Made by a program: the position numbers and the translations under genes
Notes under the pieces: generated by a model
The model's input: the letters and a program-made list of their open reading frames with translations, nothing else
Database searches by the model: none
What the model was told of the DNA's origin: nothing
DNA from: Stutzerimonas stutzeri
GTDB taxonomy: Bacteria; Pseudomonadota; Gammaproteobacteria; Pseudomonadales; Pseudomonadaceae
Assembly (NCBI RefSeq): GCF_024448695.1
Contig: NZ_JAMOHY010000014.1
Span: 1-64,000, forward strand
Length of the DNA stretch: 64,000 nt
Direction: 5' to 3'
Shown here: positions 38,560 through 47,448 of the stretch, piece after piece
Position numbering within the stretch: position 1 is the first letter of the stretch
Layout: each line of letters opens with the position of its first letter

Positions 38560-39168
38560 ATGCTGGACACAATTCTCCGACGGGTGCGTGACTACTCACC
38601 GCACCTTCTGGAGCCGGAAGGACGGTTGCCCGAAGCAGCAGTGCTGATGCCGGTTACCCGCAGTGAATCGCCCGAACTGGTGCTCACGTTGCGCGCCAGC
38701 GGCCTGTCTACTCATGGGGGGGAGGTTGCGTTTCCTGGCGGGCGTCGCGACCCCGAAGATCGCGATCTGGCGCATACCGCCTTGCGTGAGGCCGAGGAAG
38801 AGGTGGGCCTGGCGCCGGGTATGGTGGAGATCGTCGGGCCGCTCAGCAGCCTGATTTCTCTGCATGGCATCCATGTCACCCCCTATGTCGGCATCGTGCC
38901 GGATTATGTCGAGTACCGCGCCAACGATGCGGAAATCGCCTCGGTGTTTTCCGTACCCCTGGATTTCTTCTGCCACGATCCGCGTGAGTTCACCCACCGT
39001 ATCGATTACCAGGGCGGCGCCTGGTATGTCCCTTCTTACCGTTATGGCGAATACCAAATCTGGGGGCTGACGGCGATCATGATCGTCGAGCTGGTCAACT
39101 TGGTGTGCGACGCCGGAATCGAGATGCGTCGGGCTCCGACTTCCTATATCCATCTGAACAAAAAATAG
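38560..39168 (+). CDS. Nudix hydrolase, CoA pyrophosphatase type
   Basis: A 202-residue Nudix protein. The NuCoA region [22 protein letters not shown] leads into the Nudix box (GGRRDPED...REAEEEVGL). This pattern is that of NudL-like CoA pyrophosphatases, which cleave CoA to 4'-phosphopantetheine and 3',5'-ADP. I chose ATG 38560 (MLDTILRRV), preceded by AAAGAGA; upstream in-frame ATGs are less similar. It begins a group with the gamma-carbonic anhydrase and DUF1289 genes. Confidence 0.85.
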   Translation: MLDTILRRVRDYSPHLLEPEGRLPEAAVLMPVTRSESPELVLTLRASGLSTHGGEVAFPGGRRDPEDRDLAHTALREAEEEVGLAPGMVEIVGPLSSLISLHGIHVTPYVGIVPDYVEYRANDAEIASVFSVPLDFFCHDPREFTHRIDYQGGAWYVPSYRYGEYQIWGLTAIMIVELVNLVCDAGIEMRRAPTSYIHLNKK

Positions 39169-39173
39169 AGGTG

Positions 39174-39704
39174 ATGGCTGTGAAATATCGTCTGGGCGAG
39201 TCTCGTGTTGAAACGCACCCGCAAAGCTGGGCTGCACCGGGCGCCATGCTGATTGGCAAGATTCGTCTGGATGCCGGCGCCAGTGTCTGGTTCGGCGCGG
39301 TGCTGCGTGGCGACAACGAACTGATCCACATCGGCGAGAACAGCAACGTTCAGGATGGTAGTGTGCTGCACACCGACATGGGTCATCCGCTGACGCTGGG
39401 TACCGGTGTTACCGTGGGCCACAACGCCATGCTGCATGGCTGCAGCGTCGGCGACTACAGCCTGATCGGTATCAATGCGGTGATCCTCAACGGGGCGCAG
39501 ATCGGCAAGTACTGCATCATCGGCGCCAATACGCTGATTCCCGAGGGCAAGATCATTCCCGATGGCTCGCTGGTGGTCGGCTCGCCCGGCAAGGTAGTGC
39601 GCGAGCTGACCGAAGAGCAGAAGAAGATGCTCGAAGCCAGCGCCGCGCATTACGTGCAGAACGCCCAGCGTTATGCACGTGATTTGGTAGAGCAGGATGA
39701 TTGA
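39174..39704 (+). CDS. Gamma-carbonic anhydrase family protein
   Basis: A 176-residue left-handed beta-helix protein of the CaiE/PaaY/YrdA type. Hexapeptide repeats run through most of it ([41 protein letters not shown]), and the three zinc-ligand histidines are in HTD and GHNAMLHG. Activity as a carbonic anhydrase is not certain; many members are inactive or act as thioesterase partners. ATG 39174 has AGAGGTG upstream. It overlaps the DUF1289 gene by one base. Confidence 0.9.
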   Translation: MAVKYRLGESRVETHPQSWAAPGAMLIGKIRLDAGASVWFGAVLRGDNELIHIGENSNVQDGSVLHTDMGHPLTLGTGVTVGHNAMLHGCSVGDYSLIGINAVILNGAQIGKYCIIGANTLIPEGKIIPDGSLVVGSPGKVVRELTEEQKKMLEASAAHYVQNAQRYARDLVEQDD

Positions 39705-39898
39705 TGTCTGAGCCGGCCGAGAAACCGATTGCTTCGCCCTGTGTGAGCATCTGCGCGCTGGACGAGACGGATGTCTGCACCGGTTGCCAGCGTAACGTCG
39801 ACGAGATCATTCGCTGGAGCCGGTTGAACAACAGCGAGCGGCGGGAAGTGCTGTTGCGTTGTCATGAGCGGGCCCGCGAGCGCGGCCAGCTGTTGTAA
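39704..39898 (+). CDS. DUF1289 small cysteine-rich protein
   Basis: A 64-residue protein with the DUF1289 pattern SPCVSICALDETDVCTGCQR, that is a C-x3-C and C-x2-C arrangement suited to a zinc or iron-sulfur site, followed by a basic helix. The family function is unknown. Start ATG 39704 overlaps the TGA of the gamma-carbonic anhydrase gene (TGATG), indicating translational coupling. The two genes often travel together. Confidence 0.85.
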   Translation: MSEPAEKPIASPCVSICALDETDVCTGCQRNVDEIIRWSRLNNSERREVLLRCHERARERGQLL

Positions 39899-39924
39899 TC
39901 ATTCAATCGTAAACGAGGGAAACC

Positions 39925-41106
39925 ATGCCACGTATCGGCACTCCGCTGTCTGCCAGCGCTGTTCGAGTCCTGCTGTGCGGTTCTGGCGAGCTGGGCAAGG
40001 AGCTGGTGATCGAACTGCAACGTCTGGGCGTCGAGGTGATCGCCGTGGATCGCTACGCCAACGCGCCGGCCATGCAGGTTGCGCATCGTCACCACGTTAT
40101 CGATATGCTCGACGGCGCTGCGTTGCGCGCGATCATAGAGCGGGAAAAGCCGCACTATATCGTCCCCGAGATCGAGGCCATCGCCACGGCGACGTTGGTC
40201 GAGCTGGAGGCCGAAGGCTTCACCGTGATTCCCACCGCGCGTGCTGCGCAGCTGACCATGAACCGTGAGGGTATTCGTCGTCTGGCTGCCGAAGAACTTG
40301 GGCTGCCGACTTCGCCGTATCGCTTTGCCGACTCGCTGGAAGACTGCCGCAGCGCCGCACTGGCCATCGGTTTTCCCTGTCTGATCAAGCCGGTGATGAG
40401 TTCGTCGGGCAAAGGGCAATCGGTGTTGCGCAGTGAAGCGGATATCGATGCGGCCTGGAGCTATGCCCAGGCGGGCGGTCGTGCCGGTAAGGGGCGAGTG
40501 ATCGTTGAGGGTTTTATCGACTTCGATTACGAAATCACGCTGCTGACGGTGCGCCATGCGGGTGGGACCACATTCTGTCAGCCGGTGGGGCATCGCCAGG
40601 AGAGGGGCGACTATCAGGAATCCTGGCAGCCGCAACCAATGAGTGCGGGTGCCATGGCCGAGGCCGAACGCATTGCGCTGGCCGTCACCGAGGCGCTTGG
40701 TGGGCGTGGTGTGTTCGGCGTTGAATTGTTTGTTAAAGGGGATCAAGTCTGGTTTTGCGAGATATCGCCACGGCCACACGATACCGGCCTGGTGACACTG
40801 GTTTCCCAGGATCTGTCCGAGTTCGCCCTGCATGCGCGGGCCATTCTTGGTCTGCCGATCCCGACCATTCGCCAGTTCGGCCCATCGGCGTCTGCCGTAG
40901 TGCTGGTGGAGGGTGAGAGCGAGCAGGTCAGCTTCGGCAATCTGGCCGCCGCAATGGCTGAGCCGGATACTGCGCTGCGCCTGTTCGGCAAGCCAGAGGT
41001 CAGTGGTCAGCGGCGCATGGGCGTGGCGCTGGCGCGCGATGAGTCCATCGAGGCAGCACGCGCGAAGGCGTTGCGGGTCGCAACGGCTATCGATACGCAG
41101 TTGTAG
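39925..41106 (+). CDS. purT: Formate-dependent phosphoribosylglycinamide formyltransferase
   Basis: A 393-residue ATP-grasp enzyme that makes FGAR from GAR, ATP and formate, an alternative to folate-dependent PurN. The N-terminal domain has [20 protein letters not shown], the ATP-grasp region has [18 protein letters not shown] and the Mg site [33 protein letters not shown] precedes the ATG. Its stop codon directly abuts the stop codon of the convergent CorC-type gene. Confidence 0.96.
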   Translation: MPRIGTPLSASAVRVLLCGSGELGKELVIELQRLGVEVIAVDRYANAPAMQVAHRHHVIDMLDGAALRAIIEREKPHYIVPEIEAIATATLVELEAEGFTVIPTARAAQLTMNREGIRRLAAEELGLPTSPYRFADSLEDCRSAALAIGFPCLIKPVMSSSGKGQSVLRSEADIDAAWSYAQAGGRAGKGRVIVEGFIDFDYEITLLTVRHAGGTTFCQPVGHRQERGDYQESWQPQPMSAGAMAEAERIALAVTEALGGRGVFGVELFVKGDQVWFCEISPRPHDTGLVTLVSQDLSEFALHARAILGLPIPTIRQFGPSASAVVLVEGESEQVSFGNLAAAMAEPDTALRLFGKPEVSGQRRMGVALARDESIEAARAKALRVATAIDTQL

Positions 41107-42399
41107 CTATGGCTGTTCGGTGTCGTCGGAGGCTGCTATGCCATCTTCGGCGACCCAGGCGCGCACGCTTTTCACCCGGTTGTCGGCGGCCTGGAGGATT
41201 TCCAGTCGGTATGCGCCGATCTGCAGGCAGATGCCGCTGTCGGGGATATGTTCTAGGGCTTCGGTGATCAGGCCGTTGAGTGTCTTGGGGCCGTCGCAGG
41301 GCAGTTGCCAGCCGAGGGCACGGTTGATCTCGCGCAGGTAGGCTGCGCCATCGATGACCAGCGTGCCGTCGTCCTGGGGATGAATGTCGGGGCTGCGCAG
41401 GGCATCCTGGTTGCTGAATTCTCCGACGATTTCTTCGAGGATATCTTCCAGGGTGACGATGCCCAGCACGTCACCGTACTCGTCGACGACGATGCCGATT
41501 CGTCTTTTCTGCTTCTGAAAGTTCAGAAGCTGGGTTGAAAGCGGCGTGTTCTCCGGGACGAAGTAGGGCTCGCTGCAGGCTTCAAGCAGGCTTTCCCTGG
41601 TCAATTGGTCGTGGCTGAGCAGGCGGGCAATCTGCCGCATGTGGACAATGCCCAACACCTGATTGATGTCTTTCTCGAACACCGGCAGGCGAGTGTGTGG
41701 CGTGGTGCGCAGTAGGCTGATGATGGTTTCAAGGTTGTCTTCGAGATCGATGCCGGTGACTTCGTTGCGCGGAATCATGATGTCATCGACGGTGACGCGT
41801 TCCAGATCGAGAATGCCGAGCAGCATGCTCTGGCGATTCATCGGCAGATCGCTGCCGGATTCGCGCACCACGCTGCGCAGCTCTTCAGTAGACAGGCTGT
41901 CGGTGCCTTTCTTGGACGGGTCCACACCGAGCAATCTGAGCAGTCCGTTGCTGATCCAGCCAAGCAATGCGACCAGCGGATACAGCACTTTCTGCAGCAT
42001 CAGCAGCGGCAGGCTGACTGGGTAGGCGATCAGCTCGGGACGCAGTGCTGCCAGCGTCTTGGGCGTTATTTCGCCGAAGATCAGCAGGGCGATTGTCAGG
42101 CCGATAGTGGCAATGGCGATCCCGGCTTCGCCCCAGAACTGCATTGCCAGCACCGTGGCAATCGAGGATGCGAGGATATTGACGAAGTTGTTGCCCACCA
42201 GGATGGTGCCGAGCATGCGGTCGGGTCTGGACAGCAGTTCGATGGCGCGCCTGGCTCCGCGGTGACCTTCTCTGGCCTGATGCCGGAGGCGATAGCGGTT
42301 GAGGCTGAGCATTCCGGTTTCCGAGCTGGAAAAGAATGCGGAGCACAGCAGCAGGAAAACCAGTAAACCGAGCAAAAAGCCGGGGTGTAAACTTTCCAC
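41107..42399 (-). CDS. CNNM/CorC-type (DUF21-CBS) transporter
   Basis: A 430-residue membrane protein. The DUF21 domain with about three helices holds SAFFSSSETGMLSLNRYR and GEITPKTLAALRPE. Two CBS domains (around 205-320; VDDIMIPRNEVTGID and GIVVDEYGDVLGIVTLEDIL) and a C-terminal CorC_HlyC domain follow. CNNM-like proteins are tied to Mg2+/Co2+ export and homeostasis. It starts at GTG 42399 with GAAGG upstream and lies 10 bases after the CcsA-like gene in the same direction, so they are probably co-transcribed. Confidence 0.9.
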   Translation of the reverse strand: MESLHPGFLLGLLVFLLLCSAFFSSSETGMLSLNRYRLRHQAREGHRGARRAIELLSRPDRMLGTILVGNNFVNILASSIATVLAMQFWGEAGIAIATIGLTIALLIFGEITPKTLAALRPELIAYPVSLPLLMLQKVLYPLVALLGWISNGLLRLLGVDPSKKGTDSLSTEELRSVVRESGSDLPMNRQSMLLGILDLERVTVDDIMIPRNEVTGIDLEDNLETIISLLRTTPHTRLPVFEKDINQVLGIVHMRQIARLLSHDQLTRESLLEACSEPYFVPENTPLSTQLLNFQKQKRRIGIVVDEYGDVLGIVTLEDILEEIVGEFSNQDALRSPDIHPQDDGTLVIDGAAYLREINRALGWQLPCDGPKTLNGLITEALEHIPDSGICLQIGAYRLEILQAADNRVKSVRAWVAEDGIAASDDTEQP

Positions 42400-42409
42400 A
42401 AGGCTGCCT

Positions 42410-43210
42410 TCAGATGTGCAGGATGAATTCGCGGACCAGCTTGCTGCCGAAATACGCCAGCATCAGCAGACAGAAGCCGGCGAGGGTCCAGCGAATGGCT
42501 TTGTAACCGCGCCAGCCGAGCCGGTGGCGGCCCCATAGCAGCAGGCCGAAGACGATCCAGGCTATGAACGAAAGCAGCGTCTTGTGCACCAGATGTTGCG
42601 CGAACAGGTTGTCCAGAAACAGCCATCCGGTGATCAGCGAGGCCGACAGCAGCAGCCAACCCGCCAGCAGAAAGCCGAACAGCAGGCTTTCCATGGTTTG
42701 CAGCGGCGGGAAGTTCCTGATCACGCCTGACGGATGCTTGTGTTTCAGGTGGTGGTCCTGCAGGAGCAGAAGCAATGACTGGAATACGGCGATGGTCAGC
42801 ATCCCGTAGGCCAGGATTGAAAACAGGATATGCGCCAGTATTCCGGGTTGTTCGCTGATGGCGGGCGCTGTTCCGGAGGGGGCGAACTGGGCGAAAAGCA
42901 CCGTCAGGCAGCTCAGCGGGAATAACAGCAAGAGCAGGTTCTCGACCGGCATGCGGTACAGGGCTAGCAGGATCAGGAGTGTCACGGCGGCGGCGATCAG
43001 GCTTGATGCCGTGAAAAAATCCAGATGCAGACCGCTGGGCGAGAGCAGCTGGATGAAGAGGCTCACGCTGTGGGCGATCAGTGCCAGTACGCCCAGAAGG
43101 GTCAGTATGCGTTTATCCGGCGCGCAGCGTTGTGCCAGGCGCAGGCCTTGATATCCGGTTACGCCAGCGTAGAGACAGGCCGCAGCCAGGCTCGGTAGCA
43201 AAGGGTGCAT
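42410..43210 (-). CDS. CcsA/YpjD-like cytochrome c assembly membrane protein
   Basis: A 266-residue protein with about eight membrane helices, matching the CcsA/HemX-like (YpjD) family of cytochrome c assembly proteins. Histidines within the membrane (ILAHILFSILAYG and NLFAQHLVHKTLLSFIAWIVF) could bind heme. The WGWRG-like tryptophan-rich motif of true heme-handling CcsA proteins is not obvious, so the role is uncertain. It is first of a two-gene unit with the CorC-type transporter and is divergent from ffh. Confidence 0.82.
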   Translation of the reverse strand: MHPLLPSLAAACLYAGVTGYQGLRLAQRCAPDKRILTLLGVLALIAHSVSLFIQLLSPSGLHLDFFTASSLIAAAVTLLILLALYRMPVENLLLLLFPLSCLTVLFAQFAPSGTAPAISEQPGILAHILFSILAYGMLTIAVFQSLLLLLQDHHLKHKHPSGVIRNFPPLQTMESLLFGFLLAGWLLLSASLITGWLFLDNLFAQHLVHKTLLSFIAWIVFGLLLWGRHRLGWRGYKAIRWTLAGFCLLMLAYFGSKLVREFILHI

Positions 43211-43424
43211 AGTTTTTCAACGGGCTCGAAAGTTGCTGAGTGTGGCACAAACCCCTGACGTGCAAAAGCATGTGCAGCACAGTGGTTGGTCCTCTCGTTG
43301 TGCGGAGGCGGTTGTAACAGGATGGCACATACGCGCCGGTCTTCAGTGGCGACTGCTGCGGGTGGCTTGGCCATCTGCAGCAATAGCGGCGATGATGGGG
43401 TACCGGCATAGAGCTCGCAGCTTC

Positions 43425-43430
43425 TATAAT
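43425..43430 (+). promoter_or_regulatory. Perfect -10 box upstream of ffh
   Basis: TATAAT is present 37 bases before the ffh ATG. The -35 position at 16-18 bases upstream shows no good match, so strength is unclear. Confidence 0.45.
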
Positions 43431-43466
43431 CGCTCCCCTTAACCACATTCAGCGTGGAAATGGCTC

Positions 43467-44843
43467 ATGTTTGAAAACCTAACCGATCGCCTCTCGCAAA
43501 CGCTACGCCATGTCACCGGCAAGGCCAAGCTGACCGAGGACAATATCAAGGACACCCTGCGTGAAGTGCGAATGGCGCTGCTTGAGGCGGATGTCGCGCT
43601 GCCGGTGGTCAAGGATTTCGTGGCTCGGGTCAAGGATCGGGCCGTGGGTACCGAGGTTTCCAAGAGCCTGACGCCGGGCCAGGCGTTCGTGAAGATCGTC
43701 CGTGCCGAGCTGGAAGAGCTGATGGGCGCGGCCAACGAAGACCTCGATCTGAGCGTGGTGCCGCCGGCGGTCGTGCTGATGGCTGGCTTGCAGGGCGCGG
43801 GCAAGACCACCACGGTCGGCAAGCTCGCGCGCTTCCTGCAGGAGCGCAAGAAGAAGACCGTGCTGGTGGTGTCGGCGGATGTCTATCGTCCGGCGGCGAT
43901 CAAGCAGCTGGAAACGCTGGCGGCAGAAGTCGGCGCGACCTTCTTCCCCTCCGATATCACCCAGAAGCCGGTAGAGATCGCGCAGGCGGCAATCCGTGAA
44001 GCCAAGCTGAAATTCATCGATGTGGTGCTGGTGGATACTGCCGGTCGCTTGGCCATCGATGCCGAGATGATGGCTGAAATCCAGGCCGTACACGCGGCGA
44101 TCAACCCTGCGGAAACCCTGTTCGTGGTCGACGCCATGACCGGTCAGGATGCGGCCAACACTGCCAAGGCCTTCGGTGAGGCGCTGCCGCTGACCGGCGT
44201 GGTGCTGACCAAGGTCGATGGTGATGCGCGTGGGGGTGCGGCGCTTTCGGTGCGGCAGGTTACCGGCAAGCCGATCAAGTTCCTCGGCATGGGCGAGAAG
44301 AGCGATGCGCTCGAACCCTTCCATCCGGACCGTATCGCCTCGCGGATTCTCGGCATGGGTGACGTACTCAGTCTGATCGAGCAGGCCGAGCAGACGCTGG
44401 ATCGGGAAAAGGCCGAAAAACTTACCAAGAAGCTGAAGAAGGGCAAGGGCTTCGATCTTGAAGATTTCCGCGACCAACTGCAGCAGATGAAGAGCATGGG
44501 TGGCCTCGGTGGTTTGATGGACAAACTGCCTTCCATCGGCGGCATGAATCTGTCCCAGATGGGCAATGCCCAGGGCGCAGCCGAGAAGCAGTTCAAGCAG
44601 ATGGAAGCCATCATCAATTCGATGACGCCCGTTGAGCGACGCAACCCGGACATAATCAGTGGCTCGCGCAAGCGCCGCATCGCCATGGGGTCGGGCACCC
44701 AGGTGCAGGACATCGGGCGGCTGATCAAGCAGCACAAGCAGATGCAGAAAATGATGAAGAAGGTCGCCGGCAAGGGCGGCATGGCCAAGATGATGCGCGG
44801 CATGGGCGGTATGTTTCCCGGTGGCGGGATGCCGAAGTTCTGA
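43467..44843 (+). CDS. ffh: Signal recognition particle protein (SRP54)
   Basis: A 458-residue SRP GTPase that with 4.5S RNA targets nascent membrane proteins to FtsY. The N domain is followed by the G domain with GLQGAGKTTTVGKL, VLVDTAGRLAIDAEM and TKVDGDARGGAALS, and the Met-rich M domain (QQMKSMGGLGGLMDKLP; GSRKRRIAMGSGTQVQD) that binds RNA and signal sequences. The tail is GMGGMFPGGGMPKF. It is a single gene upstream of rpsP, as in other gammaproteobacteria. Confidence 0.97.
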   Translation: MFENLTDRLSQTLRHVTGKAKLTEDNIKDTLREVRMALLEADVALPVVKDFVARVKDRAVGTEVSKSLTPGQAFVKIVRAELEELMGAANEDLDLSVVPPAVVLMAGLQGAGKTTTVGKLARFLQERKKKTVLVVSADVYRPAAIKQLETLAAEVGATFFPSDITQKPVEIAQAAIREAKLKFIDVVLVDTAGRLAIDAEMMAEIQAVHAAINPAETLFVVDAMTGQDAANTAKAFGEALPLTGVVLTKVDGDARGGAALSVRQVTGKPIKFLGMGEKSDALEPFHPDRIASRILGMGDVLSLIEQAEQTLDREKAEKLTKKLKKGKGFDLEDFRDQLQQMKSMGGLGGLMDKLPSIGGMNLSQMGNAQGAAEKQFKQMEAIINSMTPVERRNPDIISGSRKRRIAMGSGTQVQDIGRLIKQHKQMQKMMKKVAGKGGMAKMMRGMGGMFPGGGMPKF

Positions 44844-44918
44844 TGGCGCTGCAAGCCTCACACAGCGCATGCAAGTGATCCACTCGATTCAGGTTTTGCA
44901 TTTACTTGTAGCTGCGGC

Positions 44919-44947
44919 TTGATGCCTGCCGCTTTTACTCGTAAAAT
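44919..44947 (+). promoter_or_regulatory. Sigma70 promoter of the rpsP operon
   Basis: TTGATG and TAAAAT are separated by exactly 17 bases (matches 4/6 and 5/6). A GC-rich discriminator (GCGCGGCC) follows, as in growth-rate-regulated genes. A short leader of about 70 bases with the hairpin GGGCC-ATA-GGCCC (44960-44972) precedes rpsP. Confidence 0.65.
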
Positions 44948-45022
44948 GCGCGGCCTTTCGGGCCATAGGCCCAATTTAAGTGTGTGCCTTAAGCTAGCAC
45001 CGACTACAGGAACGATGTTCAC

Positions 45023-45274
45023 ATGGTAACTATTCGTCTCGCCCGTGGCGGCTCCAAGAAGCGCCCTTTCTATCACCTGACCGTGACCAACAGCCGCAAC
45101 CCGCGCGATGGCCGCTTCGTTGAGCGTATCGGCTTCTTCAATCCGGTTGCTGCAGGTGCTGAAATCAAGCTGTCCGTGAATCAGGAACGTGCCACCTACT
45201 GGCTGAGCCAGGGTGCACAGCCGTCTGAGCGCGTTGCTCAGCTGCTGAAGGAAGCTGCCAAGGCCGCTGCCTGA
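45023..45274 (+). CDS. rpsP: 30S ribosomal protein S16
   Basis: An 83-residue S16 with the canonical start [21 protein letters not shown] and the sequence [14 protein letters not shown]. It is needed for 30S assembly. It opens the operon rpsP-rimM-trmD-rplS, and rimM follows after 5 bases. The C-terminal Ala-rich tail is usual in Pseudomonas. Confidence 0.98.
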   Translation: MVTIRLARGGSKKRPFYHLTVTNSRNPRDGRFVERIGFFNPVAAGAEIKLSVNQERATYWLSQGAQPSERVAQLLKEAAKAAA

Positions 45275-45279
45275 ATCGC

Positions 45280-45816
45280 ATGAACACAACGTCAGCCCCG
45301 GCCGAAGATTTGATCGTAATCGGCAAGATCGTTTCGGTGCATGGCGTGCGTGGTGACGTGAAGGTCTATTCCTTTACGGATCCCATCGACAATCTGTTGG
45401 GCTATCGCAACTGGACGCTCAGGCGAGGTGGCGAGGTCAAGCAGGTCGAGCTGGTCAAGGGACGTATCCAGGGCAAGATTCTGGTGGCTACGCTCAAAGG
45501 GCTGGATGATCGGGAAGAGGCGCGTACCTACGCGGACTTCGAGATCTGCATTCCCCGCAGCGAATTGCCCTCATTGACCGGTGATGAGTATTACTGGTTC
45601 CAGCTTCAGGGTTTGACGGTCATCAACCAGCTCGGGCAAACGCTCGGAAAGGTCGACCATCTGCTCGAAACCGGCGCCAACGATGTCCTGGTGGTCAAGC
45701 CGTGCGAAGGCAGCCTGGATGATCGTGAACGTCTGCTGCCCTACACCGACCCCTGTGTATTGAAGGTCGATCTGGAAGCGGGCGAGATGCAGGTCGAATG
45801 GGATGCGGACTTCTGA
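45280..45816 (+). CDS. rimM: Ribosome maturation factor RimM
   Basis: A 178-residue protein that helps the head domain of the 30S subunit mature. The N-terminal RimM domain has [20 protein letters not shown] and the C-terminal PRC-barrel has [31 protein letters not shown] and [12 protein letters not shown]. It binds S19. It is placed between rpsP and trmD as usual. Confidence 0.97.
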   Translation: MNTTSAPAEDLIVIGKIVSVHGVRGDVKVYSFTDPIDNLLGYRNWTLRRGGEVKQVELVKGRIQGKILVATLKGLDDREEARTYADFEICIPRSELPSLTGDEYYWFQLQGLTVINQLGQTLGKVDHLLETGANDVLVVKPCEGSLDDRERLLPYTDPCVLKVDLEAGEMQVEWDADF

Positions 45817-45821
45817 GCGAT

Positions 45822-46574
45822 ATGTCCGGTCTCCGTGTAGAAGTCATCAGTCTGTTCCCGGACATGTTTGCTGCTGTGTGTGACTACGGTATTACCAGTC
45901 GCGCCGTGAAGCAGGGGCTGCTCCAGCTGCGATGCTGGAATCCGCGAGCCTATACCGAAGATCGCCATCAGACGGTGGATGATCGTCCTTTCGGTGGTGG
46001 TCCAGGCATGGTGATGAAGATCAAGCCGCTGGAGCTTGCGCTGGCCGATGCCAGGCAGGCCGCAGGCGAGAAGGCGAAGGTGATTTACCTGTCGCCGCAA
46101 GGACGTCAGCTGAAACAGGCCGATGTCCGCGAACTGGCGAAGGAGGAGGGACTGATCCTTATCGCCGGGCGTTACGAAGGCATCGACGAGCGCTTTATTC
46201 AGGCGCATGTCGATGAAGAATGGTCGATTGGCGATTACGTGTTGTCCGGCGGTGAATTGCCGGCCATGGTGCTGATCGATGCGGTGACTCGATTGCTTCC
46301 CGGAGCACTGGGTCATGCTGATTCTGCCGAGCAGGATTCGTTTACCGACGGCCTGCTCGACTGCCCGCATTACACGCGACCGGAAGTGTATGCGGATAAA
46401 CGTGTTCCAGAGGTGCTGCTCAGCGGTAACCATGAACACATCCGGCGCTGGCGCTTGCAGCAGTCCCTCGGAAGGACCTGGGAACGCCGTGCCGATCTTC
46501 TGGATAGCCGCTCGCTTTCTGGGGAAGAACAGAAGCTGCTGAAGGAATATATCCGTCAGCGGGACGATAGTTAA
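45822..46574 (+). CDS. trmD: tRNA (guanine-37-N1)-methyltransferase
   Basis: A 250-residue SPOUT methyltransferase that makes m1G37 in tRNAs with G36, preventing +1 frameshifts. The deep trefoil knot region has [14 protein letters not shown] and [21 protein letters not shown]. Upstream [14 protein letters not shown] and downstream PHYTRPEVY and [14 protein letters not shown] are conserved. The start is ATG 45822, 5 bases after the rimM stop. Confidence 0.97.
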   Translation: MSGLRVEVISLFPDMFAAVCDYGITSRAVKQGLLQLRCWNPRAYTEDRHQTVDDRPFGGGPGMVMKIKPLELALADARQAAGEKAKVIYLSPQGRQLKQADVRELAKEEGLILIAGRYEGIDERFIQAHVDEEWSIGDYVLSGGELPAMVLIDAVTRLLPGALGHADSAEQDSFTDGLLDCPHYTRPEVYADKRVPEVLLSGNHEHIRRWRLQQSLGRTWERRADLLDSRSLSGEEQKLLKEYIRQRDDS

Positions 46575-46619
46575 CGTATCGATGGCAGGCCGAAAGGGTT
46601 TGTCTCAGGAGCACACAGC

Positions 46620-46970
46620 ATGACCAACAAGATTATCCAGGCGCTCGAAGCTGAGCAGATGACCAAAGAACTGCCTCCGTTCGCCCCTGGCGATACCGTG
46701 ATCGTTCAGGTCAAGGTCAAGGAAGGCGACCGTGAGCGTCTGCAGGCCTTTGAAGGTGTTGTAATCGGCAAGCGCAACCGCGGCCTGAACAGCGCCTTCA
46801 CCGTGCGCAAGATCTCCAATGGCGTAGGTGTGGAGCGTACCTTCCAGACTTACAGCCCAATGGTTGACAGCCTCAGCGTCAAGCGCCGCGGTGACGTGCG
46901 CAAGGCCAAGCTGTACTACCTCCGCGCGCTGTCCGGTAAGGCAGCCCGTATCAAGGAAAAGCTGTCCTGA
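46620..46970 (+). CDS. rplS: 50S ribosomal protein L19
   Basis: A 116-residue L19, located at the 30S-50S interface. Conserved sequence includes [29 protein letters not shown] and [14 protein letters not shown]. It is the last gene of the operon; a strong terminator follows. AGGAG is placed before the ATG. Confidence 0.98.
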   Translation: MTNKIIQALEAEQMTKELPPFAPGDTVIVQVKVKEGDRERLQAFEGVVIGKRNRGLNSAFTVRKISNGVGVERTFQTYSPMVDSLSVKRRGDVRKAKLYYLRALSGKAARIKEKLS

Positions 46971-46993
46971 GAACCGCTTCCCTTGCAAGAAAG

Positions 46994-47017
46994 AGCAGCC
47001 TTCGGGCTGCTTTTTTT
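46994..47017 (+). terminator. Rho-independent terminator of the rpsP operon
   Basis: AGCAGCC and GGCTGCT form a 7-bp stem closed by a stable TTCG tetraloop, followed directly by a run of seven Ts. Confidence 0.92.
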
Positions 47018-47167
47018 ATGGATGTCTGGCGGGTATCGCCTGACCTGCAATGTGGGCGGTCAGATGCTGCAGGTTGCTCGATGACCGCCTGTCACTTTCT
47101 TTCGGCGACTGCGCAATCCTTGAACTAAGGTGGGTTCTCAACTCCTGAAATAACAAGAGTTTGCGCT

Positions 47168-47398
47168 ATGAAGCTTGAAGTCGCTCGAGGACTGTTTCTG
47201 CTGGGTGCGCTGGGTGTCGCCTCGTTGTGCGCGGCAGCCTGGAGCGAGCCCAATGCCAGGGTCGTGGCGCGCAGTGTGTCAGCTGACTACTGTCCGGTGC
47301 CGCGCCTGGTCCAGGCTTCTGCCGTTGAAACGCGACCCGACGAGGACCTGCTGTTGTTCCTCTACGGGATGTCGCAAAGCCTGGTGGGCCGAGGCTGA
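47168..47398 (+). CDS. Small exported protein of unknown function
   Basis: A 76-residue protein with an N-terminal signal or anchor (ARGLFLLGALGVASLCAAAW) and a short hydrophilic rest that ends LLLFLYGMSQSLVGRG. It has three Cys including one in the signal region, but no proper lipobox. AAGAG lies about 9 bases before the ATG. It is flanked by the rplS terminator and the convergent DUF1513 gene. I do not recognise the family. Confidence 0.5.
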   Translation: MKLEVARGLFLLGALGVASLCAAAWSEPNARVVARSVSADYCPVPRLVQASAVETRPDEDLLLFLYGMSQSLVGRG

Positions 47399-47448
47399 GG
47401 CAGGCATAACGAATCAGCGGAGACGGAGATTACCCTTGGCCGCGCTCC

